64,000 nt of DNA, from positions 13,219,501-13,283,500 of the forward strand of contig OX031060.1 in the NCBI GenBank assembly GCA_943736015.1, in the 5' to 3' direction. The stretch's first letter is position 1; each line of letters starts with the position of its first letter. This DNA is from Tridacna crocea (Eukaryota; Mollusca; Bivalvia; Cardiida; Cardiidae). Positions 1 to 9,829 of the stretch are shown here, in pieces. The notes under the pieces are model-generated. The model was not told where the DNA came from and ran no database searches. It saw nothing but the letters and a program-made list of their open reading frames with translations. A program made the position numbers and the translations under genes.

Positions 1-117
1 GTGTTCAAAACCTTGTAAAGGGGGAGGATTTTGAAAACATTGTGGGAAAAGGAAAAGAATGATGATCCATCATTTTCTCCTGTTCCCAGGGTGTTTTCAG
101 AAGGCCTCTTTAGGTCA
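1..117 (+). mobile_element. TTAA palindromic element, truncated by window start
   Basis: Only the centre (AACATTGTGGGAAAAGG...) and the GAAGGCCTCTTTAGG side remain, ending at the TTAA shared with the next copy. Confidence 0.6.
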
Positions 118-345
118 TTAACCTTTCCCAAATGAAAAACTTTTGGACTAAACCAAATTCAAAGCATTTGCAGGCGACACATCAACTCTTGCTGAAAAGA
201 TGATTTCTGTCTATGATAGGGTAGAAAACATTGTGGGAAAAGGAGAAAATGCTGGTTACCAGCATTTTCTTCTTTTCCCACAATGTTTTCAAAAGGCTAC
301 TATTCCAGACCCGTAAAAACCAGGGATTGTTTGGGAAAGGGTTAA
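118..345 (+). mobile_element. TTAA palindromic element (type copy, A end left)
   Basis: Defines the main family here. TTAA lies at both borders. The A end reads CYCTTTACCAAACGAC, then AAAATTTTAGACTKGTCC and GCATTTGCAGACGAC. The centre is a near-perfect palindrome with arms ACATTGTGGGAAAAGGAG and AAAATGCTGG meeting at TTA or TAA. The B end carries GACCCTGAGAAAGAAGCC and ACACAATCCCTACTTTT before GGTAAAGAGTTAA. Length is about 228 bp. No coding capacity. TTAA plus CCC-type ends suggest piggyBac-type mobilisation (inference). In later entries plus means A end left. Confidence 0.85.
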
Positions 346-435
346 AAGTTGTGATTGTGTGGTAAAGGATAATTATATTGGGGTTCATTTGGTTGTCTAT
401 AGAGTTTTTGTACAGATTTGTAATTGTTCCGCCTG

Positions 436-660
436 GTTAATTTTTTATCAAACAGCAAAATTTTGAACTTGCCCAAATCTATAGGATAGTAGGGGAAAAC
501 ATGGTTCAAATTTTGAGAGTTGTCTCTAACGGGCAACATTGTGAGAAAAGGAGAAAAATACTGGTTACCAGCAGTTTATCCTTTTTTCACAATGTTTTCA
601 AAAGTATTCCTTCTTAGGGTTTTTGAAACTCGGGTTGTTTTGGAAAAGGGTAAAGTTAGC
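436..660 (+). mobile_element. TTAA palindromic element, diverged
   Basis: A-end remnant ATCAAACAGCAAAATTTTGA, then CATTGTGAGAAAAGGAG with ACTGGTTACCAGCAG and the opposite arm, then a degraded B end. Border TTAA is lost on the right. Confidence 0.6.
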
Positions 661-684
661 TTAAATGCACCAGGAGAGAGTTGT

Positions 685-822
685 GTTTGTCTCCTTTTCC
701 CAAAATGTTTTCTACTCTTCCAAAATCAAGTTTCAATTTTTGAGTGAGTTTTGTTTTTCTGTCTGCAAATGCTTTCAGTATAGTCAAGTCTTAAATTTTG
801 TTGTTTGGTAAAGAGTTAACTT
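685..822 (-). mobile_element. TTAA palindromic element, half copy
   Basis: Right palindrome arm (CTCCTTTTCCCAAAATGTTT) through GTCTGCAAATGCTTTCAG to GGTAAAGAGTTAA; left half missing. Confidence 0.6.
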
Positions 823-950
823 GATTCAGTCTAAAACTGTGTTGTTTGGTATTGATTTAAACCAAAAGAGAAGGCACAGCTGCTGTTGTTTGTAAGAAGG
901 TAGATCAAGATCAGATTTGACAAATACAACAAGAAATTTTTATCTGGTGG

Positions 951-1171
951 TTAACACTTTACCAAACAACAAAATTTTAGACTAATCCAAATTTAAAGCA
1001 TTTACAGTCAACAAAATATCTGTAACTTTAAAATTGAAATTTGTTTCCAGCAGGATAGAAAAACATTGGAGAAAATGCTGGGCACCAGTATTTTCTCCTT
1101 TTCCCACAATGTTTTCAGAAGGCTTCTTTCTCAGGGTCATAAAAACCAGGGATTGTTTGGGAAAGGCTTAA
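951..1171 (+). mobile_element. TTAA palindromic element
   Basis: Both TTAA borders present. The left palindrome arm has a deletion (ACATTGGAGAAAATGCTGG). Its right TTAA is shared with the next copy. Confidence 0.75.
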
Positions 1172-1393
1172 CCCTTTACTCTATAAGGCATTTCTATGGT
1201 ATCTCTAATTGACCCTTATTAACAGCAAGGATGAAGCTGTTTCTTATGTCTGTATGACACCTTTTGATAATATAGAAAACATTGTGGCAAAAGGTGAAAT
1301 TGCTCGTCACGAGCAATTTCACCTTTTGCCACGTTTTCCAAAGGCTCCTTCAAGCAATGCGTTGAAATGAGTATCTATGGAGTAAAGGGTTAA
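1168..1393. mobile_element. TTAA palindromic element, variant subfamily
   Basis: Ends CCCTTTACTCTATAAGGCAT / TATCTATGGAGTAAAGGG differ from the main family. The centre keeps the architecture but with paired changes: GGTGAAATTGCTCG on one arm and CGAGCAATTTCACC on the other. Confidence 0.75.
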
Positions 1394-1506
1394 GATACTA
1401 CACATGTTAGGTTTGAGGGGAAAATTGTCATGAAATTTCATATTTGTCTTTTGTGTTATTTCTTTTTTTCTCACTTTAGATGTCTGTTTGATTTCACTGT
1501 GGATTC

Positions 1507-1741
1507 TTAACTCTTTACCAAACAGCAAAATTTTTAGACTGCTCAAAATTGAAAGAATGTAGAGACAACAAAGTAAATGTCGCCAAAAAATTTTAATTTT
1601 GTTTCGGAAAGGAAGAAAACCTTGTAGGTAAAGGAGAAAATGTTGATTATCAGCATTTTCTCCTTTATCCACAAATGTTTTCTAAAGCTTTTTTTTTCCC
1701 TCAGGGTCATACATAGTTAGGATTATTTTGTAAAGGGTTAA
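1507..1741 (+). mobile_element. TTAA palindromic element
   Basis: Full copy; the right border TTAA is also the left border of the next copy. Confidence 0.78.
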
Positions 1742-1966
1742 CCCATTACCACACAATCCCTACCTTTGGCGCCCCTGAGGAATAAGCCTTTAGAAAACAT
1801 TGTGGGGAAATGAGAAAATGCTGGTGACCAGCATTTTCTCCTTTTCCCACAATGTTTTCCACCCTTCACAAGACAAATTTCAATTTTTCTGTCTCTTTTA
1901 TTTTGTCGTCTGCAAGTGCTTTCGATTTGGACAATCCTAAAATTTTGTCGTTCGGTAATGAGTTAA
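1738..1966 (-). mobile_element. TTAA palindromic element, B end left
   Basis: CCCATTACCACACAATCCC at left, perfect GCTGGTGACCAGC centre, GTCGTTCGGTAATGAG at right, TTAA on both sides. It abuts the preceding copy head to head. Confidence 0.82.
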
Positions 1967-2395
1967 GGCAGAAATCACAGATACAACATGAAACACCCAA
2001 TAACTGATTGCTTATTGCTCAAAGGCCTATTTTATTGTTAGTTTGTTACGTAGAAGCTTATGAGTGTGCTCCCCATACACAGTGTGCGCTTTTTATAGAC
2101 TTTGTGGTATGTATAGTAACATAGAAGTTAGTATATAGAAACGATTATTTTTAACGTTTTTGATACTCAGAAGACAAAAAAAATGAATATGTAGAAATGT
2201 TATTTAAGTAAAATATTTGAAGATTTAACTCAGTTTTATTGTTGATTTTATTTATAATATTTACAAATAGCAACATAAGGATCTGACAATAAAATACCGC
2301 GCTTCAAAGTATCTAATCGTGAACCAAATGACTCAGGCTTTTAAAAACATGGAAAATGGGAATATGCATGCAGGGCTTTGCAACAGGGCATTTTA
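1967..2395. other. No feature seen
   Basis: AT-rich sequence without recognisable repeat, exon or RNA. Confidence 0.5.
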
Positions 2396-2842
2396 TATAT
2401 ACTAGCAAAACCAACGTAAAAGCACTTTCCTTTCCAGAGGCCCGGTATACATGACTACATCAACACAACATCCAAAATGGCGGCGTCGACATCAAGATTA
2501 TGCGCCAAGCTGCACGTTTATAGTGCGTATTACCAAGGTTCCTGTGACGTCAGTTCCCAGTGACATCAGTTTTCATTGAATTGGGGCACTTAAAAGGGAC
2601 TTTGTCAGGGTCAGCGTACTCAATTTTTTAAACAAAAAACAGGTAAAAATCAGGTAAACGTTGGAATAGTAAGACTTTGCAGTACAATAAATTCGTTGTA
2701 CGGTCAGGTGGCAGGCGACTTGGGAACTTGTTCACGGCTGTTGTGAATCATGCCGCCACCTCGCCTTTGGCTCGTGGCGACATGATTCACCACAGCCGTG
2801 AACAAGCTTATAAGTTCCCTGCCACCCGACTGTACAACTAAT
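2396..2842 (+). mobile_element. CRE-pair repeat family, copy 1
   Basis: About 430-450 bp. In order: CCAACGTAAAAGCACTTTCC, AAAATGGCGGCGTCGAC, ATGCGCCAAGCTGCACGTT, TGACGTCA at 2545 and a TGACATCA at 2561, AATTCGTTGTACGGTCAGG, then a palindrome with arms AACTTGTTCACGGCTGT and ACAGCCGTGAACAAG. No coding capacity. Confidence 0.75.
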
Positions 2843-3085
2843 TGCATCTTCTCCTTTTCCCACAATCACGAGTTTTTAGTGGCTGTTTCTGTTATTGTAT
2901 GATAAAACAGGAGATTTCAATAGAGGATTAACATATTATGTGCTAAAATGTGGAGCCGAGGGCACAGCGTGGGACTCAAAATGGCGTATCTCTGGTGATC
3001 GCTGTCCTGTGAAACTGCCAGTTGAAGGTACTGTGTATGGAGCAACTTGAGATATTCTACTGAAAAAAAAAAAAAGAACGAAATC

Positions 3086-3205
3086 AGGGGCCATATTAAT
3101 CAACCATTCTTAAGAACATTCTTGGTCTCAGTATCCATAATTTAGAAAACCTTTGAGAATAAAACTAAGAATATTCTTAAGAATGGTTGGTGAATACCGA
3201 CCAGG
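3086..3205. mobile_element. GGGCC-ended element, short copy
   Basis: GGGGCCATATTAATCAACCA and AAGAATGGTTGGTGAATACC inverted ends around ATTATGG-type sequence. Lacks the CCAAT palindrome of fuller copies. A second decayed arm (GGGGCCGTATACATCAATAA) follows. Confidence 0.55.
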
Positions 3206-3513
3206 GGCCGTATACATCAATAATTCTCAGGAATATTCTTACTCTAACGCTGAAGAATTTTCTAGGTTTGACGGCTCTGTGACCGTGGCTCAACACGTTA
3301 CCTCCTGCGGGATAACTTCCGTTGTCTGCGCATGTCATATTTTTCGAAGATTCGACCTGAATATAGGACACATCACTCTCCCCAGTATGGGGAGGAGGGG
3401 TTTGTAGTAATACGCTCTAATAAAGTAGCAATGAAGAAAATGGCTATTATCAATACGTTTGAGGAGAATTCAGGCCTGTTTTAGCTTCAGATTTCTCTAA
3501 ACTACAATGAGTT

Positions 3514-3628
3514 TTACTTCTGTTTTTCTTCGGTCGACAAACCACTATTTATAACAAGGTGGCTAAAAGCATTGTCGCTTGTAGAAGACAGTTCATTAAT
3601 ACCAGTAACCTTAAAGTAAGAATAGCTG
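3514..3628 (-). CDS. EMI-EGF receptor, last exon (cytoplasmic tail, stop)
   Basis: Last coding exon of the minus-strand receptor. The acceptor is a pyrimidine-rich tract ending TTTTAG at 3629-3635; the first base completes the codon left open by the transmembrane exon (phase 2), and the frame then runs 37 codons to a TAA at 3514-3516. The predicted tail is short and rich in Ser, Thr and Asn. It begins SYSYF, which fits a YxxPhi-type sorting signal (inference), and ends in the charged stretch STEEKQK. No kinase domain or ITAM is visible. The exact phase match with 4603-4711 is the main support; the tail itself matches nothing I recognise. Confidence 0.65.
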
Positions 3629-3705
3629 CTAAAAGTAAACAATGCAGGTGTCAAATGCACGTCATCCCATTTAAAAGAGTGGTTATAGTCCGGTCGTTCC
3701 AAGTG

Positions 3706-3933
3706 TTAACTCTTTACCAAACGACAAAATTTTAGACTGGTCCAAACTCAAAGCGTTTGCAGACGACAAATAAAAATGACAGGAAAATTGAAAATTGTTT
3801 TGGGAAGGAAAGAAAACATTGTGGGAAAAGGAGAAAATGCTGGTTACCAGCATTTTCTCCTTTTCCCACAATGTTTTCAGAAGGCTTCTTTCTCAGGGTC
3901 GTCAGAAGTAGGGATTGTGTTGTGAAGAGTTAA
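3706..3933 (+). mobile_element. TTAA palindromic element
   Basis: Full copy with intact palindrome, inserted just 5' (minus-strand sense) of the receptor tail exon. Confidence 0.85.
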
Positions 3934-4114
3934 GCGCTAGCAGAGAAACTAAATTCTAAACAATGTCAAAAGTTGCCAGGCCACGATATCTTTTGTTTCG
4001 TTTTTTTTTTTTGCCTGATTTTATAATTCATTTTATCTACCATGACAAAACTTGAACGGACCACACAATAGCAAGTTGTCATCTGTACAATATTTTTCAT
4101 GGTTTAATATACAT

Positions 4115-4344
4115 TTAACCCTTTTCCACATAAACCCTGGTTTTTACGGCTCTGAGGTTGAATGCATTTGAAAACACTGTGGAAAAAAATAGAAAATGCT
4201 CATAACGAGCATTTTCTACATTTTTCACAGAGTTTTTTTCTCTTACAGATAAACTTACCACATTTGTGGCCACTCTAAATTTTGTCGTCTGCAAATTCTT
4301 TCAATTTCAGCCGACCAAAATTACCTCATTTGGTAAAGAGTTAA
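4115..4344 (-). mobile_element. TTAA palindromic element, variant centre
   Basis: The centre is TAGAAAATGCTCATAACGAG plus CATTTTCTA; outer arms have TGGAAAAAAATAG. Both borders are TTAA. Confidence 0.72.
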
Positions 4345-4374
4345 ATGCATTTAACACCTGCATTATTTTTTGTC

Positions 4375-4594
4375 CGCTAACCAACTGGCTCTTCCACACA
4401 ATCCCTACTTTTGACGACCCTGAAAAAGAAGCCTTTAGAAATCATTGTGGGAAAAGGAGAATTTCCCTTATTCCCACAAAGTATTCTACCCTTCACAAAG
4501 CTAAATTTCAAATTTTCAATCACTTTTATCTTGTCGTCTGCAAATGCTTTCGATTTGTACAGCGCTAAATTTTTGTCGTTTGGTAATGAATTAA
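4375..4594 (-). mobile_element. TTAA palindromic element next to a splice donor
   Basis: The centre is shortened (GGAGAATTTCCCTTATTCCC). The right border TTAA at 4591-4594 is 8 bp from the donor of the transmembrane exon. Confidence 0.7.
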
Positions 4595-4602
4595 TTAAAT
4601 AC

Positions 4603-4711
4603 CTTGGCATTCTGTGCCTATATAGTAGAACCGCAATGATGATCACAACCACGGCAACCAGACCCGCAAAACAAACTAACACAACTTCAATGGCGTCCGT
4701 CCTGTTCCGTG
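4603..4711 (-). CDS. EMI-EGF receptor, transmembrane exon
   Basis: Encodes the membrane anchor. The acceptor is AACCACAG before 4711 and the donor is CCAAG|GTATTT after 4603. The 109-bp exon is phase 1 in and phase 2 out. A short polar stretch (ARNRTDAIE, with a possible NRT N-glycosylation site) leads into about 20 hydrophobic residues (core LVCFAGLVAVVVIIIAVLL), followed by the stop-transfer residues YRHR. That gives a type I orientation with the EGF and EMI domains outside. Its incoming phase fits the EGF exon at 7487-7591 and its outgoing phase fits the tail exon at 3514-3628. A TTAA element ends only 8 bp beyond the donor, in the intron. Confidence 0.85.
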
Positions 4712-4845
4712 CTGTGGTTACGTGAAAAGGTAAAATACAGCGTATTATAGATCTAGTCTTTTTTATGAATATAATTATTTAGATTAGATAAATAAATAAA
4801 TAGCGACACGTGTGTGTGGCCCTGCTCTTTTCATTTGATTTGCCC

Positions 4846-5528
4846 TTTACCACAAAAATCCATGTTTTAACGAACCTGATGAAGAAAGTCTTATGGGAAG
4901 AATATGGAAAAGGAGAAATATTTCATTTCATGCTTTCTGGTTGGATATCGAAAAATAGCAGTGAAAATATTTTTCGATTTTACACTGGTACCACCAGTGA
5001 TAATACCGATTTTCATGTTGTTGTTGCCTAGGTAAATTGCGCGTGCCTCACAACCAGATGGGGAATATGACGTCATTAACCTTACATTTCGCGCACTTGA
5101 CGTAATATTGTAATGCGTTGCTATGCAGAAGGGGCACTCCACGGGGAATAACGGAAAAGAACTGTAATGGATTTTGATAAAGCTCCTCCCAGAACGGATT
5201 AAAAGCAAGAAATAAATAGAATATTTGTTTTTTTTTCGGTGAAAGATCGAAATTTATTTAATCTCGTGAACACCATCGGTAATATTTGCACTCGTGGCTG
5301 CGCCACTCGTAAAAATATTACCGACGGTGTTCACTCGATGAAATAAATTTCGATCTTTCACCGAAAAAAGCAAATATCCTCTATAGGTATTCAGCATTTT
5401 TACCCTTTTCCATATTTTTTTCTATCCATCAGAAGACAAATCTCATCACCTGAACCATATTTAAGCTATCGTCTGCAAATTCTGTCTATTTGAAAAAGTC
5501 AATCAATTTATAATTTGGTCGGTTAACT
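4846..5528 (-). mobile_element. TTAA palindromic element split by about 460 bp
   Basis: B-end half at 4846-4925 (CCCTTTACCACAAAAATCC) and A-end half at 5385-5528 (GTCGTCTGCAAATTC... GGTTAAC). The centre is replaced by foreign sequence that includes the 5220-5378 palindrome. Confidence 0.6.
5220..5378. repeat. Long palindrome
   Basis: Arms of about 70 bp: TCGGTGAAAGATCGAAATTT...GTGAACACC on the left, mirrored by GGTGTTCAC...AAATTTCGATCTTTCACCGA on the right. The centre is CTCGTGGC/GCCACTCG. Probably a foldback element or MITE; one copy seen. Confidence 0.72.
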
Positions 5529-5592
5529 TCAAAAACCTCGTAACTACAGCTTGTTTCAAGCTGTAGTTATGAGGTCTTCGAAGTAAACCGAC
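5518..5592. repeat. Short palindrome, 75 bp
   Basis: Arms CCTCGTAACTACAGCTTG and CAAGCTGTAGTTATGAGG, inside GGTTAACTTC / GAAGTAAACC outer arms. A relic of the same unit is at 14086-14130. Confidence 0.65.
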
Positions 5593-5639
5593 GATATGGT
5601 AACGGCCGAAACCTCATCCTGCAAAATAAATGAAATTCA

Positions 5640-5800
5640 ACTTTCAAACTGATATTAGAAGATCAAATTTTGATATTTCAAAGGCATATTTTTGAGAAAC
5701 GATAGTGACATCGGATAGTGTGGATCCAAGATAGGACCGCAGGTTCTATACAGGCTGATCTTGATCTACACTGTCCGCGAACGGTCCCTTAGTCTCCCTC
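5640..5800. mobile_element. GATC-type palindromic element, diverged
   Basis: Member of a second palindromic family whose centre is AGATCAGACTGCACGTTCTG and its inverse, flanked by GGACAGTGTAGATC / GATCTACACTGTCCG. This copy has lost one arm's symmetry. Confidence 0.55.
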
Positions 5801-5844
5801 AGAAACACAAAGGGTTCAGATTCGCAAAACAAACTTAGACAATA

Positions 5845-6070
5845 AATCTGTACCAAACGACAAATTTTTAGACTGGACAAAATTCAGAGCATCTGCAGAC
5901 AACAAATTAAATCTTGTTAATATGATGATTTCTGACTTTGTTAGGGAAGAAAATATTGTGGGAAAAGAAGAAAATGCTGGTTACCAGCATTTTCTCCTTT
6001 TCCCACAATGTTTTATAAAGGCTTCTTTCTCAGGGCCGTTAAAAGTCGGGATTGTGTGTTAAAGAGTTAA
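5845..6070 (+). mobile_element. TTAA palindromic element
   Basis: A end ACCAAACGACAAATTTTT at left, intact centre, right border TTAA; left TTAA decayed. Confidence 0.78.
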
Positions 6071-6302
6071 GCAAGTGTAACCACTCCGGTGCAATATCTT
6101 GCATTGAGTAACGTATTAACGTGTGTAGTAATTTCGAATACAATTATTTAGATGATGTTCATAAATCAATAGTGACACTTTTATGTGCCCTCATTTTTCA
6201 AAGAATCCTACTAGTCTACGACAATGACACGGGATTTATTGCTTTTCTGGACTAAGATCTCAGTATTTCAGAGTTCCTTTGACGCTAAAACCCTTAGCCC
6301 AT

Positions 6303-6512
6303 TGAACCCCTTGCCAAACGACAAAATTTTAGACTCGTCCAAATTCAGAGCCCTTGCACACGACAGAATAAGGGTAACTCAAAAAATTGAAATTTGTTTC
6401 TAGCAGGGTAGAAAATATTGTGGTAAAAGGAGAAAATGCTGGTCACCAGCATTTTCTCCTTTGCCCACAATGTTTTCAGAAGGCTTCTTTGTCAGGGTTG
6501 TCAAAAGTTCCT
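6303..6512 (+). mobile_element. TTAA palindromic element, right border lost
   Basis: CCCTTGCCAAACGAC at left and a perfect GCTGGTCACCAGC centre; B end breaks off after GTTGTCAAAAG. Confidence 0.72.
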
Positions 6513-6604
6513 CTCTTATATATGTTATAAGCTTACGTTCTAATCCTTTTCTTGTTTAAATTTATGTCAAGCTAGTCTATGTAAATTATATGAATAAACT
6601 ATGT

Positions 6605-6834
6605 TTAACCCTTTCCCAAACAACAAAATTTTAGACTGGTCCAAATTGAAAGCACTGGTAGCTGACAAAATAAATGTAACTCAAAAATTGAAATTTGTTT
6701 CTGGCAGGGTAGAAAACATTGCGGGAAAAGGAGACAATGCTGGTTACCAGCATTGTCTCCTTTTTCCCACAATGTTTCCAAAATGTCTCTATCTTAGGGT
6801 CGTAAAAACCAGGGATTGTTTGGTAAAGGGTTAA
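6605..6834 (+). mobile_element. TTAA palindromic element, paired-change centre
   Basis: Full copy. The centre has GGAGACAATGCTGG on one arm and CCAGCATTGTCTCC on the other, a paired substitution relative to the AAAATG consensus. Confidence 0.85.
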
Positions 6835-7007
6835 ACTAAAAGTCCGGTTTTTTTTTATTTTGTAAAGGATTAACTCTAACAGTGTTGAATGTTTCAGTTG
6901 GAGGGGCGGGGATAAAACCAGAGTACCTTATTTCACCTAATTGACTATTCCTCCCTGATAGTAGCGCCCTCTACAATATTACATATTCCAGCGGCCTCCG
7001 CACAACC

Positions 7008-7089
7008 CACCCCTTTTCCCACAATAATTTCAAAAGGCTTCTATCTCAGGGTAGTAGAAAGCAGGAACTGTTTGGTAACAGGTTAACTG
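7008..7089 (+). mobile_element. TTAA palindromic element, half copy
   Basis: From the right palindrome arm CTTTTCCCACAAT to GGTAACAGGTTAAC. Confidence 0.6.
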
Positions 7090-7232
7090 GTTACCAGGCG
7101 ATAAAATTTAATAGTGTTCTATCCAGGGTGAAACAAAAATTAGCTCGAGATATATTGTCCAATCTGGGAAAATGATGTGGGATATTGACAGTGTCTTGAA
7201 CAATGTACTGTTAGAGAAAAAGAACAGAGATA

Positions 7233-7476
7233 TGACCTGTCACGCGAAAGGGACCATCTGGGAATGCTGCACATAAATTAGGTGGAAACAGATCAACAAT
7301 AATGAAGGTCAATTTAAGTTGATAGCATAACAAAGTACAATGACCACTTTTCATACAGAAAATATCATAACAGCGAAAAGTGTCAATCCTGGCCAGACTG
7401 CGCAATTTGCGCAGTCTGGCCAGGGTTGACACTTTTCGCAGTTCCCAGAAGGTCCCGTTTTTGCGTGATGGGTCAC
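7233..7476. mobile_element. GTGACCC-ended palindromic element, copy 1
   Basis: Ends TGACCTGTCACGCGAAAGGG and TTTTTGCGTGATGGGTCAC are inverted. The centre is a palindrome: GCGAAAAGTGTCAATCCTGG then CCAGACTGCGCAATTTGCGC and its inverse. It lies in the intron immediately after the EGF exon donor. Confidence 0.75.
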
Positions 7477-7486
7477 AAATATTTAC

Positions 7487-7591
7487 CGTTTTCGCAGAGC
7501 TCGCCATAAAAACCTTCGCTACATTGACATCCCGGATGTCCACCCATATCTGAACAGATGCCGCCATTTTGACACCTTTGAGGACAGATTG
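7487..7591 (-). CDS. EMI-EGF receptor, EGF-like exon
   Basis: A 105-bp, phase 1-1 exon encoding one complete EGF-like domain. Six cysteines are spaced C-x3-C-x5-C-x8-C-x-C-x8-C, the standard EGF pattern, with the usual NGG before Cys3 and GFYGELC at the end. The acceptor is TTCAATTCTAG before 7591 and the donor is AAAACG|GTAAAT after 7487. Phase 1-1 exons are typical of EGF modules. The incoming codon is completed by the last base of the EMI exon at 9728, giving a continuous ...CSDP-ICPQRC junction. The role is an extracellular binding or spacer module. A 244-bp inverted-repeat element begins 4-5 bp past the donor hexamer. More EGF exons could exist but none is needed for the phases to fit. 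Confidence 0.92.
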
Positions 7592-7599
7592 CTAGAATT

Positions 7600-8255
7600 G
7601 AAAATGAATGAATGAACTTTTTTGGCGCATAGATATCTGGGGTCATCTAGCGCGCAAGAAAAAAAAAGTAACGAAAGGGAAAAAAAGAATGAGAATAAAG
7701 AATGGGAGTCATTAGTATATGATACTGTAATAAAAATACATTAAAATAGATATAAAGTGCCTGAATATGAACTAAAGGTATAAAAATAGCATCACAATTT
7801 TGTAAAATGTCCAATTTCTTAGAGAAAAGCACGTCTCTGAATAGATCGACCCCCTTTCTGGTGTGCCTTGATCCTTCGTTAGTGACAATTTTGCTGGATT
7901 TTTTTCTGTATTTCTTAAAACTGACCCATTTGTGAAATGAAAAAAATATATACACATGTAATAGCAATCAAAGCGCTCATCTGAAAAGAACACTTTTTTG
8001 TTTTTTTTTGAATTGCAGATTGTCTCTAATTAGTTTGTGTTTATCCAGTGAATAACTTACTTCCATACAAATACTACAATTTACACCACAAGTTGTCCAA
8101 TGTTTTGCAAGTTTTTTTTCTAGTAGACGGTTAGGTTTTAATCTTGCAGTGCAACTCTAAAACTTTATATACAGCTATGAATGTCGTGGAATGGGACGAT
8201 GTCTTCTTTACTACTAATCTGTAATCTTCAACCATCCAGCAAACACAGTGGAATA
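7600..8255. other. Receptor intron, no feature seen
   Basis: AT-rich intronic sequence between the EGF exon acceptor and the CAA tract; short open frames have no coding character. Confidence 0.5.
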
Positions 8256-9100
8256 AATGGCGACGACAAACATGAACAACAAAAACAAAACAACAACAAC
8301 AACAGTATCAAGTACCATCGTCCGACATCCACCAACACCATAAGATCACCATCAAATATCACCACCACGAGGATTACAACAACAACAAATAAAAAAAAAA
8401 AAAAAAAAAAAAAACCAGCAGCAACAACAAAAACAACAACAACAACAACAGTATCGACAACCACCATCTGACGCCAACAACCAACAACACCATCAAATAT
8501 CAAAACGATTACAATAACGACAGCACCAGCAGCAACAAAAAAATAGTTTCATCTACACATATCTGACATTCATCACTACCACAACAACATCGTAATCAAT
8601 TATCACAACCACAACAAAAGCAGCAGCAGCAACAGCAATAGTATTAACTTAACTACCACTGTCTCACACATTTCACCATCTCAACAAGCACAACAACATC
8701 GTAATCAATTATCACAACCACAGAAAGCAGAAATAGCAACAACAAAAGTATTAAAAACCGCCGTCCGACACCTGCGTCTGCAACATGATAATCAAATATC
8801 ACAACCACAAGGATGACAACTGCAACAGTAGCTGCACAGACAACAACATCAAAAATAGAAGTAGCACCAGAACCACCAGAACCACCAACAACAACATCAT
8901 CTTCTACCATCCAACATTCACCAACATCGTTATCACACCCAGACCAAAAGCAGCGGCAAAGACGACAATAGTATTAAGTACAACCATCCGACACCCGCTA
9001 CCAATACCGCAACAGCAACGTCACCATCAAATATCACATACAAAAGAATAACAATAAGAGCAACAACTTCAGCAGCATCGACAACAACAACAACAATGGC
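8256..9100 (+). repeat. (CAA/CAR)n-rich region in the receptor intron
   Basis: Long CAA-triplet and ACCA/CATC-rich tract, including an A18 run near 8391-8413. The ORFs it creates (poly-Asn/Thr on plus, poly-Val on minus) are composition artefacts. Confidence 0.8.
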
Positions 9101-9448
9101 AGAATGAAATATGAACAGTGACTCACAAGAAGGCCTCAGTAAAATTACGTAATATTCTATTAACGTATATGTGGCCAAGTGACTGGATAATGATATTAAT
9201 AAAATTCATAAAACAAATAAAAGTTTCACTTGGTGTCACCAAATGCCAAAAAGTTCTGACACCTGAGGTATTTAATGTACAAAAAATAATCTGAAAGGAA
9301 AATTTAAGGCGCTTTTTTTTTTAAATCTTTGTACAGGCAAGGCCTTTCTTGTCCTCTTTTTATCGTTCTTATAGAGAAAAAAAAACAAAACCCGATACAT
9401 TTTCGTATTTCCGGTAGGACCAGCCACAATCTTATATATTATTAATTC

Positions 9449-9560
9449 CACAGACAGACAGACAGACAGACAGACTAATCAATTAACAAACGATCAGACT
9501 GACTGACTGACCGAATAAATAAATGAATGAATGAATAGCGAGCAAGCTACCTTGCTTACG
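9449..9560 (+). repeat. Tetranucleotide microsatellites
   Basis: Successive (GACA)n, (GACT)n, (AATG)n and (GAAC)n-like tracts within about 110 bp. Confidence 0.85.
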
Positions 9561-9727
9561 AACAAACGAACGAAGAAATAAAATCACAAACTAGATCCAT
9601 TACTTTTTGTAAAATAATTCCAAATCAAGGACTTTTTACTCAATTAAGGTTCATATTAATGCCAAATGTGACAGTGACAAGGGCCTTTCAGTATTAGTAA
9701 TTATTAAATTTTGCACAATATACATAC

Positions 9728-9825
9728 GGTCTGAACAGGTGTCCCCCCTCCAGCCGGGACAGCACACTTCCACCGTCAGGTACCTGATAGCGTATTTTTG
9801 TGTGGGTGTATAACATGTGCTTACT
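9728..9825 (-). CDS. EMI-EGF receptor, second EMI-domain exon
   Basis: Carries the C-terminal half of an EMI domain. The exon runs from acceptor TTATTTTCAG (before 9825) to donor GACC|GTATGT (after 9728) and is phase 2 in, phase 1 out. The translation contains the hallmark end of EMI domains, CCPGW followed by RGDTC, after a YAIRYLTVEV strand. EMI domains are cysteine-rich N-terminal modules of EMILINs, multimerins and the MEGF10/PEAR1/Draper/CED-1 receptors, where EGF repeats follow, as they do here. The RGD tripeptide (Arg-Gly-Asp) is visible but integrin binding is only speculation. GC content is well above the flanking introns. Confidence 0.9.
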
Positions 9826-9829
9826 CTGA

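Noticed and set aside
7211..7567. 118-codon minus-strand frame starting MAASVQIW
   Set aside because: It is an out-of-frame reading of the EGF exon; the EGF frame has the six-cysteine pattern and proper splice sites.
8181..9178. Poly-Asn/Thr and poly-Val frames on both strands
   Set aside because: Low-complexity CAA/GTT triplet DNA in an intron.
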